From: DATKWD01 sp963704815
Lineage (GTDB): Bacteria; Actinomycetota; Acidimicrobiia; Acidimicrobiales; Salinilacustritrichaceae
NCBI GenBank assembly: GCA_963704815.1
Contig: CAVPHU010000010.1
Location: 62,001-126,000 of the forward strand
Length of the DNA stretch: 64,000 nt
Reading direction: 5' to 3'
Position 1 is the first letter of the stretch. Every line of letters begins with the position of its first letter. Positions 40,721 to 50,193 of this stretch are shown here, in pieces. A model generated the notes under the pieces. That model saw only the letters and a list, made by a program, of their open reading frames with translations. It had not been told where the DNA came from and did no database searches. Both the position numbers and the translations under genes were made by a program.

Positions 40721-41722
40721 TCAGTTCGACCCAGGGGCGTGTGAGGCCGAGAAGAACTGGGCGGCGGCCTGTTGTGTGGGCGTCGTGCCCTCGTTCGCTG
40801 TCTCGGATCGGAGATCGATCTCCTCGAGCTCGGCGAAGACCGACCCGGGTCGGGGAGCGGCGTAGTCGACGTCGATGAACACACCGTCGGGTTCCCCACG
40901 CAGCGCATCTACCCATGCGAGCGGGTCGGACTCGAACTCGTCCGGCACCCTCATCGACGGTGAGACATCCTCAGCCTGCTCGTGCAGGCCGAGGGCAACG
41001 GCGGCGGCCGCCCCGGCGAGCACGGCGATCAGGACTGCTCCGATCAGAGCGGTCGTGCTCATGAGGGGCGGGGCTTGAGTGAGCTCGAGGGTCGCGGTGA
41101 ATTCGTAGCCGTCGTTCTCGACCAAACGAAGCGTCGTCTCGTAGTCGCCGACTCGCGTCGAGAGCTCGGCGTAGTCCGCAGCGAGCGGTTCGACGAGCGC
41201 GGCGATGGCGGTCAGGTCGTCGGAGGCCACCGGGTCGGCGCGAGCTGCGAAGTCGAGCTCGACGAGCTGCTCGATCTCGTCCCACAAGTCGTCTGACCGC
41301 TCGGACAGGACCTCGATCCGTGCCGACAATGCGTTGAGCTGCGTCGAACGGCGGACGTCGGCGAACGTGGCCGCAGCTGTCTCGGCCAGATCCCGAGCTT
41401 CGACCGCAGGGCCTCCCTCGACCTCGATCACCAGCACCGAGTCGGAGTCCTGTTTCGGTCTCGCCGTCGCGATCTCGGCGTCGAGCGTGCCCCGGTACGC
41501 CGCAGAGATCGAGCGAGTCACACGATCGGAGTCGAAGCTCCGGGTCTCCTCCTCGAGCGAGAAAGCGAATCCTTCGTCGTTCTCACCGAGGGAGATGAGT
41601 GCCGACGGGAGTCGGACTTCGGTTCTTGCGGTGGCCGACCGGCCGGCGACGGCGTTGATGAACAGGAGCGACACTCCCACGGTGAGCCCGAACAGGACTG
41701 GAATCCACCAACGACCACGCAC
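40721..41722 (-). CDS. Wzz/chain-length-determinant-like membrane protein
   Basis: A 333-aa protein with TM1 at about residues 7-24 and TM2 at about 224-245, separated by an extracytoplasmic helical region, which is the Wzz/polysaccharide co-polymerase layout. The cytoplasmic tail is acidic. The periplasmic domain has sequences like VEARDLAETAAATFADVR. GTG 41722 has TAAGTT 7 nt upstream. No glycan synthesis genes surround it, so its role is unclear. Confidence 0.65.
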   Translation of the reverse strand: MRGRWWIPVLFGLTVGVSLLFINAVAGRSATARTEVRLPSALISLGENDEGFAFSLEEETRSFDSDRVTRSISAAYRGTLDAEIATARPKQDSDSVLVIEVEGGPAVEARDLAETAAATFADVRRSTQLNALSARIEVLSERSDDLWDEIEQLVELDFAARADPVASDDLTAIAALVEPLAADYAELSTRVGDYETTLRLVENDGYEFTATLELTQAPPLMSTTALIGAVLIAVLAGAAAAVALGLHEQAEDVSPSMRVPDEFESDPLAWVDALRGEPDGVFIDVDYAAPRPGSVFAELEEIDLRSETANEGTTPTQQAAAQFFSASHAPGSN

Positions 41723-41879
41723 AGTGACGAACTTAGACGCGCGGTCACGTTCCGCGGGCGGCGGAACCGGTGAGCCGCGGTCACCTCGCCGCCCGCCGTC
41801 CGATCGTCGTCGGCGCCGAACGGGATCCTTCCCTCGGAGGTCAACGCCGCCGGTCGAATCTGATGGCTACGGTCCGGTG

Positions 41880-42680
41880 ATGGTGAGCCTTGCCGTTGCC
41901 GACGACAACCGGTTCGGATCCGAATTGCGCCGCTGGAGGACGCACCGCCGTCTGAGCCAACTCGACCTGGCGACCGGCGCCGAGGTCTCGGCCCGACACC
42001 TCTCGTTTCTCGAGACCGGTCGGTCCAAGCCGAGCCGGGAGATGGTGATCCACTTGTGCGAGCACCTCGACGTCCCGCTGGCTCAACGGAACGAAGTGCT
42101 CAATGCGGCCGGCTTCTCGCCGGCGTACTCGTCGTTCGATCTCGAAGATCCGGCGATGGGCGCGGTGCGTCAGGCGATCGACGCCGTGCTCACCACCCAC
42201 CTGCCGTTTCCGGCGATCGTCGTCGATCGGCACTGGAACCTCGTGTCGGCCAACGATGCAGCCGCCCTCTTCCTCGCCGACGTCGCGTCCGAACTGCTCG
42301 AGCCGACCGTCAACGTGGTGCGGATCAGCATGCACCCCGATGGCCTGCAACCACGGATCGAGAACTTCGGCGAGTACGGCGCCCACATGCTCGACCGTCT
42401 TCGCCGTCAACATCACCGGACGGGCGACCCGGTTCTCGCCGATCTGCTGGCCGAGGCGACCGCGTACGTCGAGGAGGCCGGCGGTCCGGTCCACCCGATC
42501 AGCGGGTCGCAGGTCGTGCTCCCGATGATCGTTCGGTGGGAGGGCCGGCGGTTGTCGGTTTCCAGCACGATCGCGGTGTTCGGTGCACCCCACGACGTGA
42601 CGGTCGAGGACCTGGCGATCGAGGCGTTCCACCCGGCCGACGACGCGACCCGCGAGGTGTTCCGCTCGCGCTTCGGCTGA
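41880..42680 (+). CDS. XRE regulator with MmyB-like ligand-binding domain
   Basis: A 266-aa protein. The N-terminal HTH reads LSQLDLATGAEVSARHLSFLETGRS, of which VSARHLSFLETGRSKPSRE is typical of the MmyB group. The C-terminal half (PAIVVDRHWNLVSANDAAALF and VNVVRISMHPDG) is the PAS-like MmyB domain, which in related proteins binds fatty acids. ATG 41880 has TACGGT 6 nt upstream. Divergent from the Wzz-like gene. Confidence 0.85.
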   Translation: MVSLAVADDNRFGSELRRWRTHRRLSQLDLATGAEVSARHLSFLETGRSKPSREMVIHLCEHLDVPLAQRNEVLNAAGFSPAYSSFDLEDPAMGAVRQAIDAVLTTHLPFPAIVVDRHWNLVSANDAAALFLADVASELLEPTVNVVRISMHPDGLQPRIENFGEYGAHMLDRLRRQHHRTGDPVLADLLAEATAYVEEAGGPVHPISGSQVVLPMIVRWEGRRLSVSSTIAVFGAPHDVTVEDLAIEAFHPADDATREVFRSRFG

Positions 42681-42720
42681 CTTTGTGCGCTTGTGATCCG
42701 CGTCGTAGTCTCGGTCGACC

Positions 42721-43398
42721 ATGGCGGAACGGTCCACGCAGAAGAAGATCCCCGACGCAACGGTCGCCCGTCTGCCGTTGTACCTGCGCAGCCTGCTCGA
42801 GTTGGCCGGCGAGAAGACGACCACGATCTCCAGCGAGCGGCTCGCCGAGCTGGCGGGAGTGAACGCGGCGAAGGTCCGCAAGGACCTCAGCTACCTCGGG
42901 TCCTACGGCACCCGCGGGGTGGGGTACGACGTCGACTACCTGCTGTTCCAGATGCGCCGTTCGCTGGGGCTCACCCAGGACTGGCCGGTGGTCATCGTGG
43001 GTGTCGGAAACCTCGGCCAGGCCTTGGCCAACTACGGCGGATTCGGCGATCGCGGCTATCCCGTCGTGGCGCTCATCGACGCAGCCGCCGAGACGGTCGG
43101 CAAGGTGATCAACGACATCACGGTGCGACACATCGACGAGCTTCCGGCCGTCGTCGAGGAGTTCGACATCGCCATCGGCATCGTCGCCACCCCGGGCGGC
43201 GTAGCCCAGGACGTGGCCGACGCGCTCGTTGCCGCGGGGGTCAGGTCGGTCCTCAACTTCGCACCCGCGGTGATCTCGGTTCCCGACGGTGTGTCGCTGC
43301 GCAAGGTCGACCTCGCGGTCGAGCTGCAGATCCTGAGCTTCTATCAGCAGCGCACCCTCGGCCTCGACGGGGCCGAGCCCGAGCCGGCCGAGCGCTGA
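42721..43398 (+). CDS. rex: Redox-sensing transcriptional repressor Rex
   Basis: NADH/NAD+-responsive repressor, 225 aa: N-terminal winged helix (RLAELAGVNAAKVRKDLSYLG) and Rossmann domain (VVIVGVGNLGQALANYGGF). The C-terminal helix VELQILSFYQQR swaps in the dimer. It heads the heme gene cluster, as in Streptomyces (rex-hemACD), and probably links heme synthesis to redox state. No clear Rex operator was found upstream. ATG 42721 has TAGTCT 9 nt upstream. Confidence 0.95.
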   Translation: MAERSTQKKIPDATVARLPLYLRSLLELAGEKTTTISSERLAELAGVNAAKVRKDLSYLGSYGTRGVGYDVDYLLFQMRRSLGLTQDWPVVIVGVGNLGQALANYGGFGDRGYPVVALIDAAAETVGKVINDITVRHIDELPAVVEEFDIAIGIVATPGGVAQDVADALVAAGVRSVLNFAPAVISVPDGVSLRKVDLAVELQILSFYQQRTLGLDGAEPEPAER

Positions 43399-43411
43399 GG
43401 ACCGCGGTCCG

Positions 43412-44041
43412 GTGCCGGTCGACGAACCGTTGTATCCGGTCAACCTGCGACTGCGAGGCCGATCCGTGCTCGTCGTCGGCGGCGGACCGGTTGCCCTCAG
43501 CAAGACGCAAGGACTCATCGAGGGTGGCGCCGACCTCATCACCGTCGTGGCCCCCGAGGTGGTGTCGGGCTTCGACGATCTCGACATCGCGGTCGAGCGC
43601 CGCCCCTATCGGTCGGGCGAGGCCGGCGAGCACCGCTATGTCGTCACCGCTGTCGACGACCGCGCGGTCACCGCAGAGGTCTCCGCCGACGCCGAAGCAG
43701 CCGGCGTGTGGGTCAACGCGGCCGACGATCCCGAGTTCTGTTCGGTCACCTTGCCGTCCCGGGTTCGGCGCGGTCCGGTGCTGCTCACCGCCTCGACCGG
43801 CGGACGGTCCCCGGCGCTCTCGGCGTGGATTCGCACGGTGCTCGAACGGGAATTCGGCCCCGAGGTCGAGGTGTTGATGCACATGCTGTCCGAGGCGCGT
43901 GAGCGAATTCGGGCCGAAGGTCGGTCGACCGAAGGTCTTGATTGGCAGAAGGCGCTCGATTCGGGAATGCTTGAGTTGGTCCGCGAGGGCCACATCGTCG
44001 AAGCCGAGAGGCTGCTCTGGTCGTGTCTGTCGTCGTCATAG
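43412..44041 (+). CDS. Precorrin-2 dehydrogenase/sirohydrochlorin ferrochelatase
   Basis: Siroheme branch enzyme, like Met8 or the N-terminal half of CysG, 209 aa: NAD site SVLVVGGGPVALSKTQGLIE, conserved NAADDPEFCSVTLPS, and the catalytic Asp region. It oxidises precorrin-2 and inserts Fe. GTG 43412 starts 13 bp after rex. It overlaps hemA by 19 bp, so rex, this gene and hemA form one coupled unit. Confidence 0.9.
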   Translation: MPVDEPLYPVNLRLRGRSVLVVGGGPVALSKTQGLIEGGADLITVVAPEVVSGFDDLDIAVERRPYRSGEAGEHRYVVTAVDDRAVTAEVSADAEAAGVWVNAADDPEFCSVTLPSRVRRGPVLLTASTGGRSPALSAWIRTVLEREFGPEVEVLMHMLSEARERIRAEGRSTEGLDWQKALDSGMLELVREGHIVEAERLLWSCLSSS

Positions 44042-45288
44042 GTGTGAATCACCGAACGGTTCCGCTCGACCTGCTCGAGCGGATGACCATCACCGACGCG
44101 CGACTCGACAAGGCGCTGCACGATCTGATCAGCCGGCCCAACGTGTCGGAGGCGGTCGTGCTGTCGACCTGCAATCGCACCGAGGTCTACGCCCACGCCG
44201 AGCGGTTCCACGGCGCCTACCAGGACATCCGCAACTTCCTGTCCGAGATGGCGTTCCTCCCGCCCGAGGCCTTCAGCGACCATCTCTACGTGCACTACGA
44301 CGAGGCGGCCGTGAGCCACCTCTTCGGGGTGACCTCGGGCCTCGACTCCGCCGTGCTCGGCGAGAGCGAGATCCAGGGCCAGGTCAAGGCGGCCTGGGAG
44401 CGGGCCCGGGTCGAAGACGCGTGTGCCACCGGTCTGAACCTGCTGTTCCGTCACGCGCTCGAGGCCGGCAAGCGCGCTCGAACCGACACCGGCATCGCCA
44501 CCAACGTCACCTCGGTCTCACAAGCGGCGGTCTCGATGGCGGCCGAGCGCCTCGGCGACCTCGGCGGACGCAACGTGCTCGTGCTGGGCGCGGGCGAGAT
44601 GGGCGAGAACATGACGACGGCGTTGGCTGCCGCAGGTGTCGCCGACCTGCGCATCGCCAACCGGTCGGCCGACAAGGCCGACGAACTCGCCGCTCGCGTC
44701 GGCGGCCGGGCCGTGCGTCTGGGCAACCTCGTCGGCAGCCTCGCCGACGTCGATCTGCTGCTGACCTCCACCGGTGCCCCCACCATGCTCGTCGAAGCCG
44801 ACGAGATGGCGGAGGTGATGCAGCACCGTCCCCACCGTCCGCTCCTCGTGGTCGACATCGCCGTGCCTCGTGACATCGATCCGGCCGTGGCTGCGCTCGA
44901 CGGCGTCACCCTCCTCGACATGGACGATCTGAGTGCGTTCGCCGAAGCCGGCATCGAGGGGCGCCGACGTGAAGTCGCCGCCGTCGAATCGCTGCTCGCC
45001 GAAGAGGTCGATCGCTACCTCGGCGAGACGTCAGCCCGCGAGGTGGCGCCCATCATCGGTGGGCTGCGTTCGCTGGCGGCCGACATCCGCGCATCCGAGC
45101 TCGAACGCTTCTCGGCCAAGCTCGCCGATCTCGACCACGCAGAACGCGAGGCGGTCGAAGCGCTCACCAACGGCATCGTCGCCAAGCTGCTCCACGAGCC
45201 GACGGTGACCCTGAAGGACGCTGCCGGGTCCCAGCGGGGCGACCGCCTCGTGGCCGCCCTGCGCGACCTGTTCGACCTCGACGACTGA
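44023..45288 (+). CDS. hemA: Glutamyl-tRNA reductase
   Basis: First committed step of heme synthesis: Glu-tRNA(Glu) to glutamate-1-semialdehyde. The 421-aa protein has catalytic Cys50 in LSTCNRTEVY, NADPH-binding VLGAGEMGENMTTALA and DIAVPRDIDPAV. GTG 44023 lies inside the end of the previous gene. The C-terminal dimerisation domain is complete. It is followed by hemC after 23 bp. Confidence 0.97.
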   Translation: MSVVVIGVNHRTVPLDLLERMTITDARLDKALHDLISRPNVSEAVVLSTCNRTEVYAHAERFHGAYQDIRNFLSEMAFLPPEAFSDHLYVHYDEAAVSHLFGVTSGLDSAVLGESEIQGQVKAAWERARVEDACATGLNLLFRHALEAGKRARTDTGIATNVTSVSQAAVSMAAERLGDLGGRNVLVLGAGEMGENMTTALAAAGVADLRIANRSADKADELAARVGGRAVRLGNLVGSLADVDLLLTSTGAPTMLVEADEMAEVMQHRPHRPLLVVDIAVPRDIDPAVAALDGVTLLDMDDLSAFAEAGIEGRRREVAAVESLLAEEVDRYLGETSAREVAPIIGGLRSLAADIRASELERFSAKLADLDHAEREAVEALTNGIVAKLLHEPTVTLKDAAGSQRGDRLVAALRDLFDLDD

Positions 45289-45311
45289 GGCGTGCCGAAC
45301 CGGAGTCGGGC

Positions 45312-46202
45312 GTGACGGTGGTGAGGGCCGCGACGCGGGGGAGTGCGCTCGCTCGCTGGCAGACCGATCACGTGGCACGTCTGCTGGCTGCGGTCGATTC
45401 GGCCGTCGAGGTCCGGGCCGTCGTCATCAGCACCAGAGGAGACCGTGAGCGTGACGTCCCGCTGTCGAGCATCGGCGGCAAGGGGGTGTTCGTCAAGGAG
45501 GTCCAGGCTGCGCTGCTCGACGGCCGGGCCGACATCGCCGTGCACTCGGCCAAGGACATGCCGGCCGAGACCCCGAGCGGGCTGGTGATCGCTGCGGTCC
45601 CCGAACGGGGTGACCCACGCGACGCCCTGATCGGTGGCGCACTTCACGATCTCCGGCCCGGAGCTCGCATCGCCACCGGATCGCCGCGCCGACGCGCACA
45701 GCTGGCGTGGCTCCGTCCCGACCTGACCTTCGCCGAGCTCCGCGGCAACATCGAGACCCGGGTCGCGCAGGCCGGTGATCACGACGCCGTCGTCGTCGCC
45801 GCCACCGCCATCGAGCGGCTCGGCATCGACGCCGAGCTGCATCCGCTCGACGCGACCGAGTTCGTTCCCCAGGTGGGCCAGGCGGCGCTCGCCGTCGAGT
45901 GCCGTGCCGACGATGTCGACACCCTCGGGCTCCTCGCTCGGATCGAGCACACCACCAGCCGGCGGTGCGTCGACGCAGAGCGGGGCTTCCTCGCCCGACT
46001 CGGTGGCGACTGCGATCTCCCGGCCGGTGCCCACGCCACGATCGACGGAGACTCGGTGATGGTCGACGGGTTCGTGGCCGACCTCGCCGGGCAGGTGCTC
46101 CTGCGCCACCAGGTCCTCGGCGACGACCCCGCCGCGGCCGGCATCGAGCTCGCACGGTTCCTGCTCGAGGATTCGGGCGGTTCGAGCCTCCAACTCCGCT
46201 GA
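45312..46202 (+). CDS. hemC: Hydroxymethylbilane synthase
   Basis: Polymerises four porphobilinogen units. The 296-aa protein has VHSAKDMPAE, the TGSPRRRAQL arginine-rich binding loop, RGNIETR, and the cofactor Cys in LGGDCDLPAGAHA that carries the dipyrromethane. GGAG lies 7 nt before GTG 45312. Downstream, the malonyl-CoA decarboxylase gene runs in the opposite direction and separates it from cobA-hemD. Confidence 0.97.
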   Translation: MTVVRAATRGSALARWQTDHVARLLAAVDSAVEVRAVVISTRGDRERDVPLSSIGGKGVFVKEVQAALLDGRADIAVHSAKDMPAETPSGLVIAAVPERGDPRDALIGGALHDLRPGARIATGSPRRRAQLAWLRPDLTFAELRGNIETRVAQAGDHDAVVVAATAIERLGIDAELHPLDATEFVPQVGQAALAVECRADDVDTLGLLARIEHTTSRRCVDAERGFLARLGGDCDLPAGAHATIDGDSVMVDGFVADLAGQVLLRHQVLGDDPAAAGIELARFLLEDSGGSSLQLR

Positions 46203-46218
46203 GGTCGCGCCCAGCAGC

Positions 46219-47382
46219 TCAGTCGAGCAGCGCCTCGATCTCGCGACTCGCCGACACCGTGCCGTCGTTGGCGTAGGCCTCGTGGTTCGAGTCCATCGTC
46301 GCCTGGTCGTAGCGGTAGTTGACCATGACCCCGAAGGACTGCTCGAGCCCACGATCGCTGGTGTCGGCGTCGCCGTTGATCCGGTCGACGGTGGCGCCGT
46401 TGCGCAGATGGAACCGGGCCACCGGATCGAGGGGCTCGCGGTCGCGCTTGGCGCCGAGCAGGTAGCGGGCGGCGAGGCGGTCGAGATCGTGGGTGTCGGG
46501 TGATGCTCCGAGGCCCTCCACCCATGCCCGGAACCCCGGCAGGGGTGAGAGCGTCACGAACTGGCGGAGCTGGGGCAGTTCGGCCCGGAGCGCTTCGGTC
46601 ACCTGCTTGAGGAGCAGGCTGCCGAACGAGATGCCTCGGAGTCCCTCCTGGCAGTTGGAGATCGAATAGAACGTCGCCGTGTCGGCTTCGACCTCCGGGC
46701 GGCTGGGCGACGGCGACGACAGCAGGGTCTGGATCGAGTCGGGCATGCCGGTGGTCAGCGCGACCTGGACGAAGATCACCGGCTCTCCGGGCAGTGAGGG
46801 GTGGAAGAAGCCGAAGCATCGACGATCGCGGTCGAGGCGACGGCGGAGGTCGGCCCAGCTGGTGATCTCGTGGACGGCCTCGTAGTCGATCAGCTTCTCG
46901 AGGACGGACGCCGGTGTCTGCCAGCCGATGCGGTCGAGGGTCAGGAAGCCGCGGTTGAACCAGCTTCGCAACGTGGCCTCGAGGTCGGCTGCGGTGGTCG
47001 GGTGATCGACCGCACCGATGCGAAGGCTTGCTGCACGCAGACCGACGATGGTGGCGGTCCCACCGGGAGCGACGTTGATCGCTTCGAACAGGCCCATCCG
47101 CGCGCTCACCGATGCGACGTGGAGCCGTTGGACCGACGCAGCATCAGCCGGTTCGACCTCGGCGAGCGCCTTCTCGACCGCCGTGCGATCCGGACCGAAC
47201 TCGACCTCGAGGTGGCGCAGGAGCGCGGCCGACCGGTCGTCGTCGAGCGCGCTGACTCGACGGACGAGCTGGGCGGCCAGCTGGAGGCTCGATGCGTCGT
47301 CGCGCATCGACAGCAGGGCGTGGCAGGTCGAGACGATCACCTCGACGCGGTCGTCGGGAGCACTCGCCCCGGGTTCGCTCAC
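46219..47382 (-). CDS. Malonyl-CoA decarboxylase
   Basis: Converts malonyl-CoA to acetyl-CoA and CO2 (387 aa). The GNAT-like catalytic core contains FYSISNCQEGLRGISFGSLL, with the conserved Ser, and the terminal VARFHLRNGATVDRING with the His. An N-terminal helical domain of about 90 residues is present. It lies on the opposite strand inside the heme locus. CATCAT lies 6 nt before GTG 47382. Confidence 0.9.
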   Translation of the reverse strand: MSEPGASAPDDRVEVIVSTCHALLSMRDDASSLQLAAQLVRRVSALDDDRSAALLRHLEVEFGPDRTAVEKALAEVEPADAASVQRLHVASVSARMGLFEAINVAPGGTATIVGLRAASLRIGAVDHPTTAADLEATLRSWFNRGFLTLDRIGWQTPASVLEKLIDYEAVHEITSWADLRRRLDRDRRCFGFFHPSLPGEPVIFVQVALTTGMPDSIQTLLSSPSPSRPEVEADTATFYSISNCQEGLRGISFGSLLLKQVTEALRAELPQLRQFVTLSPLPGFRAWVEGLGASPDTHDLDRLAARYLLGAKRDREPLDPVARFHLRNGATVDRINGDADTSDRGLEQSFGVMVNYRYDQATMDSNHEAYANDGTVSASREIEALLD

Positions 47383-47475
47383 CCACAGATGATGGCAAGC
47401 GGGCAGTCGTGCCTCAAAGGGCGGGGTTCGGTGGGTTCATCCGTAGCTGTCACTGGTGATCTCTACGGTGGAACC

Positions 47476-48627
47476 ATGCATGGCCCGGCGAACATCCCGA
47501 TGTTGCTCGAACAGCTCGCGCCGATGGCCATGTCGAGACCCGCCGCCGCCGCAGGGACGGCCGCGGCCCACCATCTCGCCGAGCTGGCGACGCAGAGCAC
47601 GACGGCGGTCGAGGCCGATCAGCTCGCGCAGGCCTGCCTGCTCGAGCCGCTGCATCGACTCACCCGAGGCGGGTGGCGCATCGCCGAGATCGAGCGGGTG
47701 GTGGCGCTGCGCGCTGCCTCGCCGGCGTCGGTCTCGGTCCTGGCCGACCTGGTGTCGCTCGACGCCGACGCCGACGACCCTGGCCGTTGGTGGCGTGACG
47801 ACTGCTGGTTCGCATCGGTCGTCACCCGCGGTGCCGAACCCACCGCCGGTGTGGTCGCCGTCGCCGCGGTGTGGTCGGTGCTGACCTCGATCAGCCCGCT
47901 TCCGCTCTTCGTCGTGAGCGACGACCGCGACCTCGACCGCGGGCTGCTCCGCAAGGTCCGCGCCCTGCTGGCGAAGGCCGAGTCGACCGACTTTCCCGCC
48001 GAGTCCGATGCGCTCACCGCCAAGGCGCAGGACCTGATCACTCGCCATGCGCTCGACGGACTCGGTGTCGACCCCGGCCAACGAACCGAGGTGCGCAGCC
48101 GGCGCATCCCACTCGACGTGCCCTACGCCAGCGCCAAGGCCATCCTGCTCGCACGAGTCGCAGCCGCCAACCGCTGCCAGAGCGTCCAGTGCACGTTCAC
48201 CCAGACCTCCACGGTGATCGGCGTGCCCGCCGACCTCTCGGCAGTCGAGGTGCTCTACACCTCGCTGCTCACCCAGGCCACGACGGCGATGCTGTCGGCC
48301 GGCTCGGTCGAAGACCGTCGCGGCCGGAACCGGACCAAGTCGTTCCGGCGGTCGTTCCTCCTCGGGTTCGCCCAACGCATCGGCGAGCGACTCCGTGCCA
48401 CCACCGCGGCTGCGGTCGATGCCTCCGACTCGCCGTCACTCCTTCCCGCACTCCGGGCCCGATCGGCCGCCGTCGACGAAGCCGTACGCGATGCGTTCCC
48501 GGCCCTGCAGAAGCGCCAGGTGGGTCACAGCAACGTGGCGGGGTTCGGAGCCGGCGACCGGGCCGGAGCTTCTGCCGACCTCGGTGGTGTCAGGGTCCGC
48601 GGCCCCGGCGGAAGCCTGTCCGCCTGA
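47476..48627 (+). CDS. DUF2786-domain protein
   Basis: A 383-aa protein. The central DUF2786 motif is LRKVRALLAKAESTDFPAES, followed by DALTAKAQDLITRHAL. The C-terminal part (RSFLLGFAQRIGERLR and AFPALQKRQV) is as in actinobacterial members. Function unknown. ATG 47476 has TACGGT 6 nt upstream. It sits between heme genes without an obvious link to them. Confidence 0.8.
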   Translation: MHGPANIPMLLEQLAPMAMSRPAAAAGTAAAHHLAELATQSTTAVEADQLAQACLLEPLHRLTRGGWRIAEIERVVALRAASPASVSVLADLVSLDADADDPGRWWRDDCWFASVVTRGAEPTAGVVAVAAVWSVLTSISPLPLFVVSDDRDLDRGLLRKVRALLAKAESTDFPAESDALTAKAQDLITRHALDGLGVDPGQRTEVRSRRIPLDVPYASAKAILLARVAAANRCQSVQCTFTQTSTVIGVPADLSAVEVLYTSLLTQATTAMLSAGSVEDRRGRNRTKSFRRSFLLGFAQRIGERLRATTAAAVDASDSPSLLPALRARSAAVDEAVRDAFPALQKRQVGHSNVAGFGAGDRAGASADLGGVRVRGPGGSLSA

Positions 48628-48690
48628 GTCGCCCAGTCAGCCTGAGTCGCGCAGTCGCCTGATGTCGCGGGCGAGTCGTAGCCTCGGCCC

Positions 48691-50145
48691 ATGACCGTCT
48701 ACCTCGTCGGAGCGGGACCCGGAGATCCCGGTCTCATCACGAGACGGGGTGCCGACCTGCTCACGCAGGCCGACGTGGTGGTGCACGACCGTTTGTCGGC
48801 GGCCGAACTCCTCGACCTGGCGCCCGACGCCGAGCGAGTCGACGTCGGGAAGCGCCCAGGACAGTCCCGGGTGACGCAGGAGCAGATCAACGAGATGCTC
48901 GTCGAGCTCGGTCGGCGCCACGAGGTGGTGGTGCGGCTCAAGGGTGGCGACCCGTACGTCTTCGCCCGCGGCGGTGAAGAGGCGGCGGCACTCGCGGACG
49001 CAGGCGTCGCGTGGGAAGTCGTGCCCGGGATCACCTCGGCCATCGCGGTGCCTGCCTATGCCGGCATCCCGATCACGCAGCGCTTCTCGTCGACCAGCTT
49101 CACGGTGGTCACCGGTCACGAAGATCCGAGCGTCGGACGTGACGGCTCGGTCGACTGGGACGCCGTCGCACGGGTCGGCGGCACGATCGTGGTCCTGATG
49201 GGCATCGGCCGCATCGAGGCCATCTGCGACCGGTTGATCGTCGCGGGCCGGTCGCCCGACACCCCCGCCGCTGCGGTGCAGTGGGGCACTCGCCCCGAGC
49301 AGCGAACCGTTCGGGCGACGCTCGGAACCCTCGCCTCCAAGGAGTTGGGCACCCCGTCGACCATCGTGATCGGAGCCGTCGCCGACCTCGACCTCGCGTG
49401 GTTCGAGTCCCGACCCCTGTTCGGCAAGACCGTCGTGGTCACCCGGGCCCGGGCGCAGGCCAGCACGCTGGTCGATCGACTCGGTCGACTGGGCGCGGCG
49501 GTCATCGAAGCGCCGGCCATCCGGATCGCCGATCCGGCCGACGGGGGTCGAGCGCTGCGCGATGCCGCGGCCCGGCTCGACGACTTCGACTGGGTGATCG
49601 TCACCTCCCCCAACGGTGCTCGTCGGCTGCTCGCCGCGGTGCGCGATGCGCGGGCATTCGGCGGGGCGAGGGTCGCGGCGATCGGCTCGGGTACGGCAGC
49701 CGCGCTCCGAGACGGGAACGTCGAGGCCGACCTCGTGCCCGAGCGATTCGTCGCCGAGGGTCTGCTCGATGCGTTCGCCGACGGCCCGGGCCGGGTCCTC
49801 CTCACCCGAGCCGCCGTGGCCCGAGATGCCCTCCCGACCGGGCTCGAGGCCAAGGGCTGGGATGTCGAGGTGGTCGAGGCGTACCGGACCGAAGCCGCCT
49901 CGCTCGACGTTGCGACCATCGAGGCCATCCGGAGCGCCGACGTCGTGACGTTCACCAGTTCGTCGACGGTCACGAACTTCCTCGATGTCGCCGGTCGCGA
50001 CGCCACGCCCCCGATCGTGGCCGCGATCGGCCCCATCACCGCGCAGACGGCACGAGACGCCGGCCTCACGGTCGATGTCGAGGCCGCTGAGCACAGCATC
50101 GACGGCCTGGTGGCCGCACTGGTCGAAGCACTCGGTCAGGGCTGA
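48691..50145 (+). CDS. Fused uroporphyrinogen-III methyltransferase/synthase
   Basis: Bifunctional CobA-HemD fusion of 484 aa. Residues 1 to about 240 are the SAM methyltransferase (VGAGPGDPGLIT, RLKGGDPYVFARGGEE, PGITSAIAVPAYAGIP). About 245-484 is uroporphyrinogen-III synthase (VTRARAQASTLVDRLGRLGA, VIVTSPNGARRLL). It turns hydroxymethylbilane into uro'gen III and on to precorrin-2, at the branch point between heme and siroheme. ATG 48691 has TAGCCT 6 nt upstream. Confidence 0.95.
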   Translation: MTVYLVGAGPGDPGLITRRGADLLTQADVVVHDRLSAAELLDLAPDAERVDVGKRPGQSRVTQEQINEMLVELGRRHEVVVRLKGGDPYVFARGGEEAAALADAGVAWEVVPGITSAIAVPAYAGIPITQRFSSTSFTVVTGHEDPSVGRDGSVDWDAVARVGGTIVVLMGIGRIEAICDRLIVAGRSPDTPAAAVQWGTRPEQRTVRATLGTLASKELGTPSTIVIGAVADLDLAWFESRPLFGKTVVVTRARAQASTLVDRLGRLGAAVIEAPAIRIADPADGGRALRDAAARLDDFDWVIVTSPNGARRLLAAVRDARAFGGARVAAIGSGTAAALRDGNVEADLVPERFVAEGLLDAFADGPGRVLLTRAAVARDALPTGLEAKGWDVEVVEAYRTEAASLDVATIEAIRSADVVTFTSSSTVTNFLDVAGRDATPPIVAAIGPITAQTARDAGLTVDVEAAEHSIDGLVAALVEALGQG

Positions 50146-50193
50146 CCCGTGGGTGGCTTTGGGCCCGTGTCGGTGGACCGCCCAGACTGACGT

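Noticed and set aside
42681..42720. Rex operator upstream of rex (TTGTGnnn..TTGTGA)
   Set aside because: The two TTGTG motifs are direct, not inverted, and do not fit the palindromic TTGTGAA-type site.
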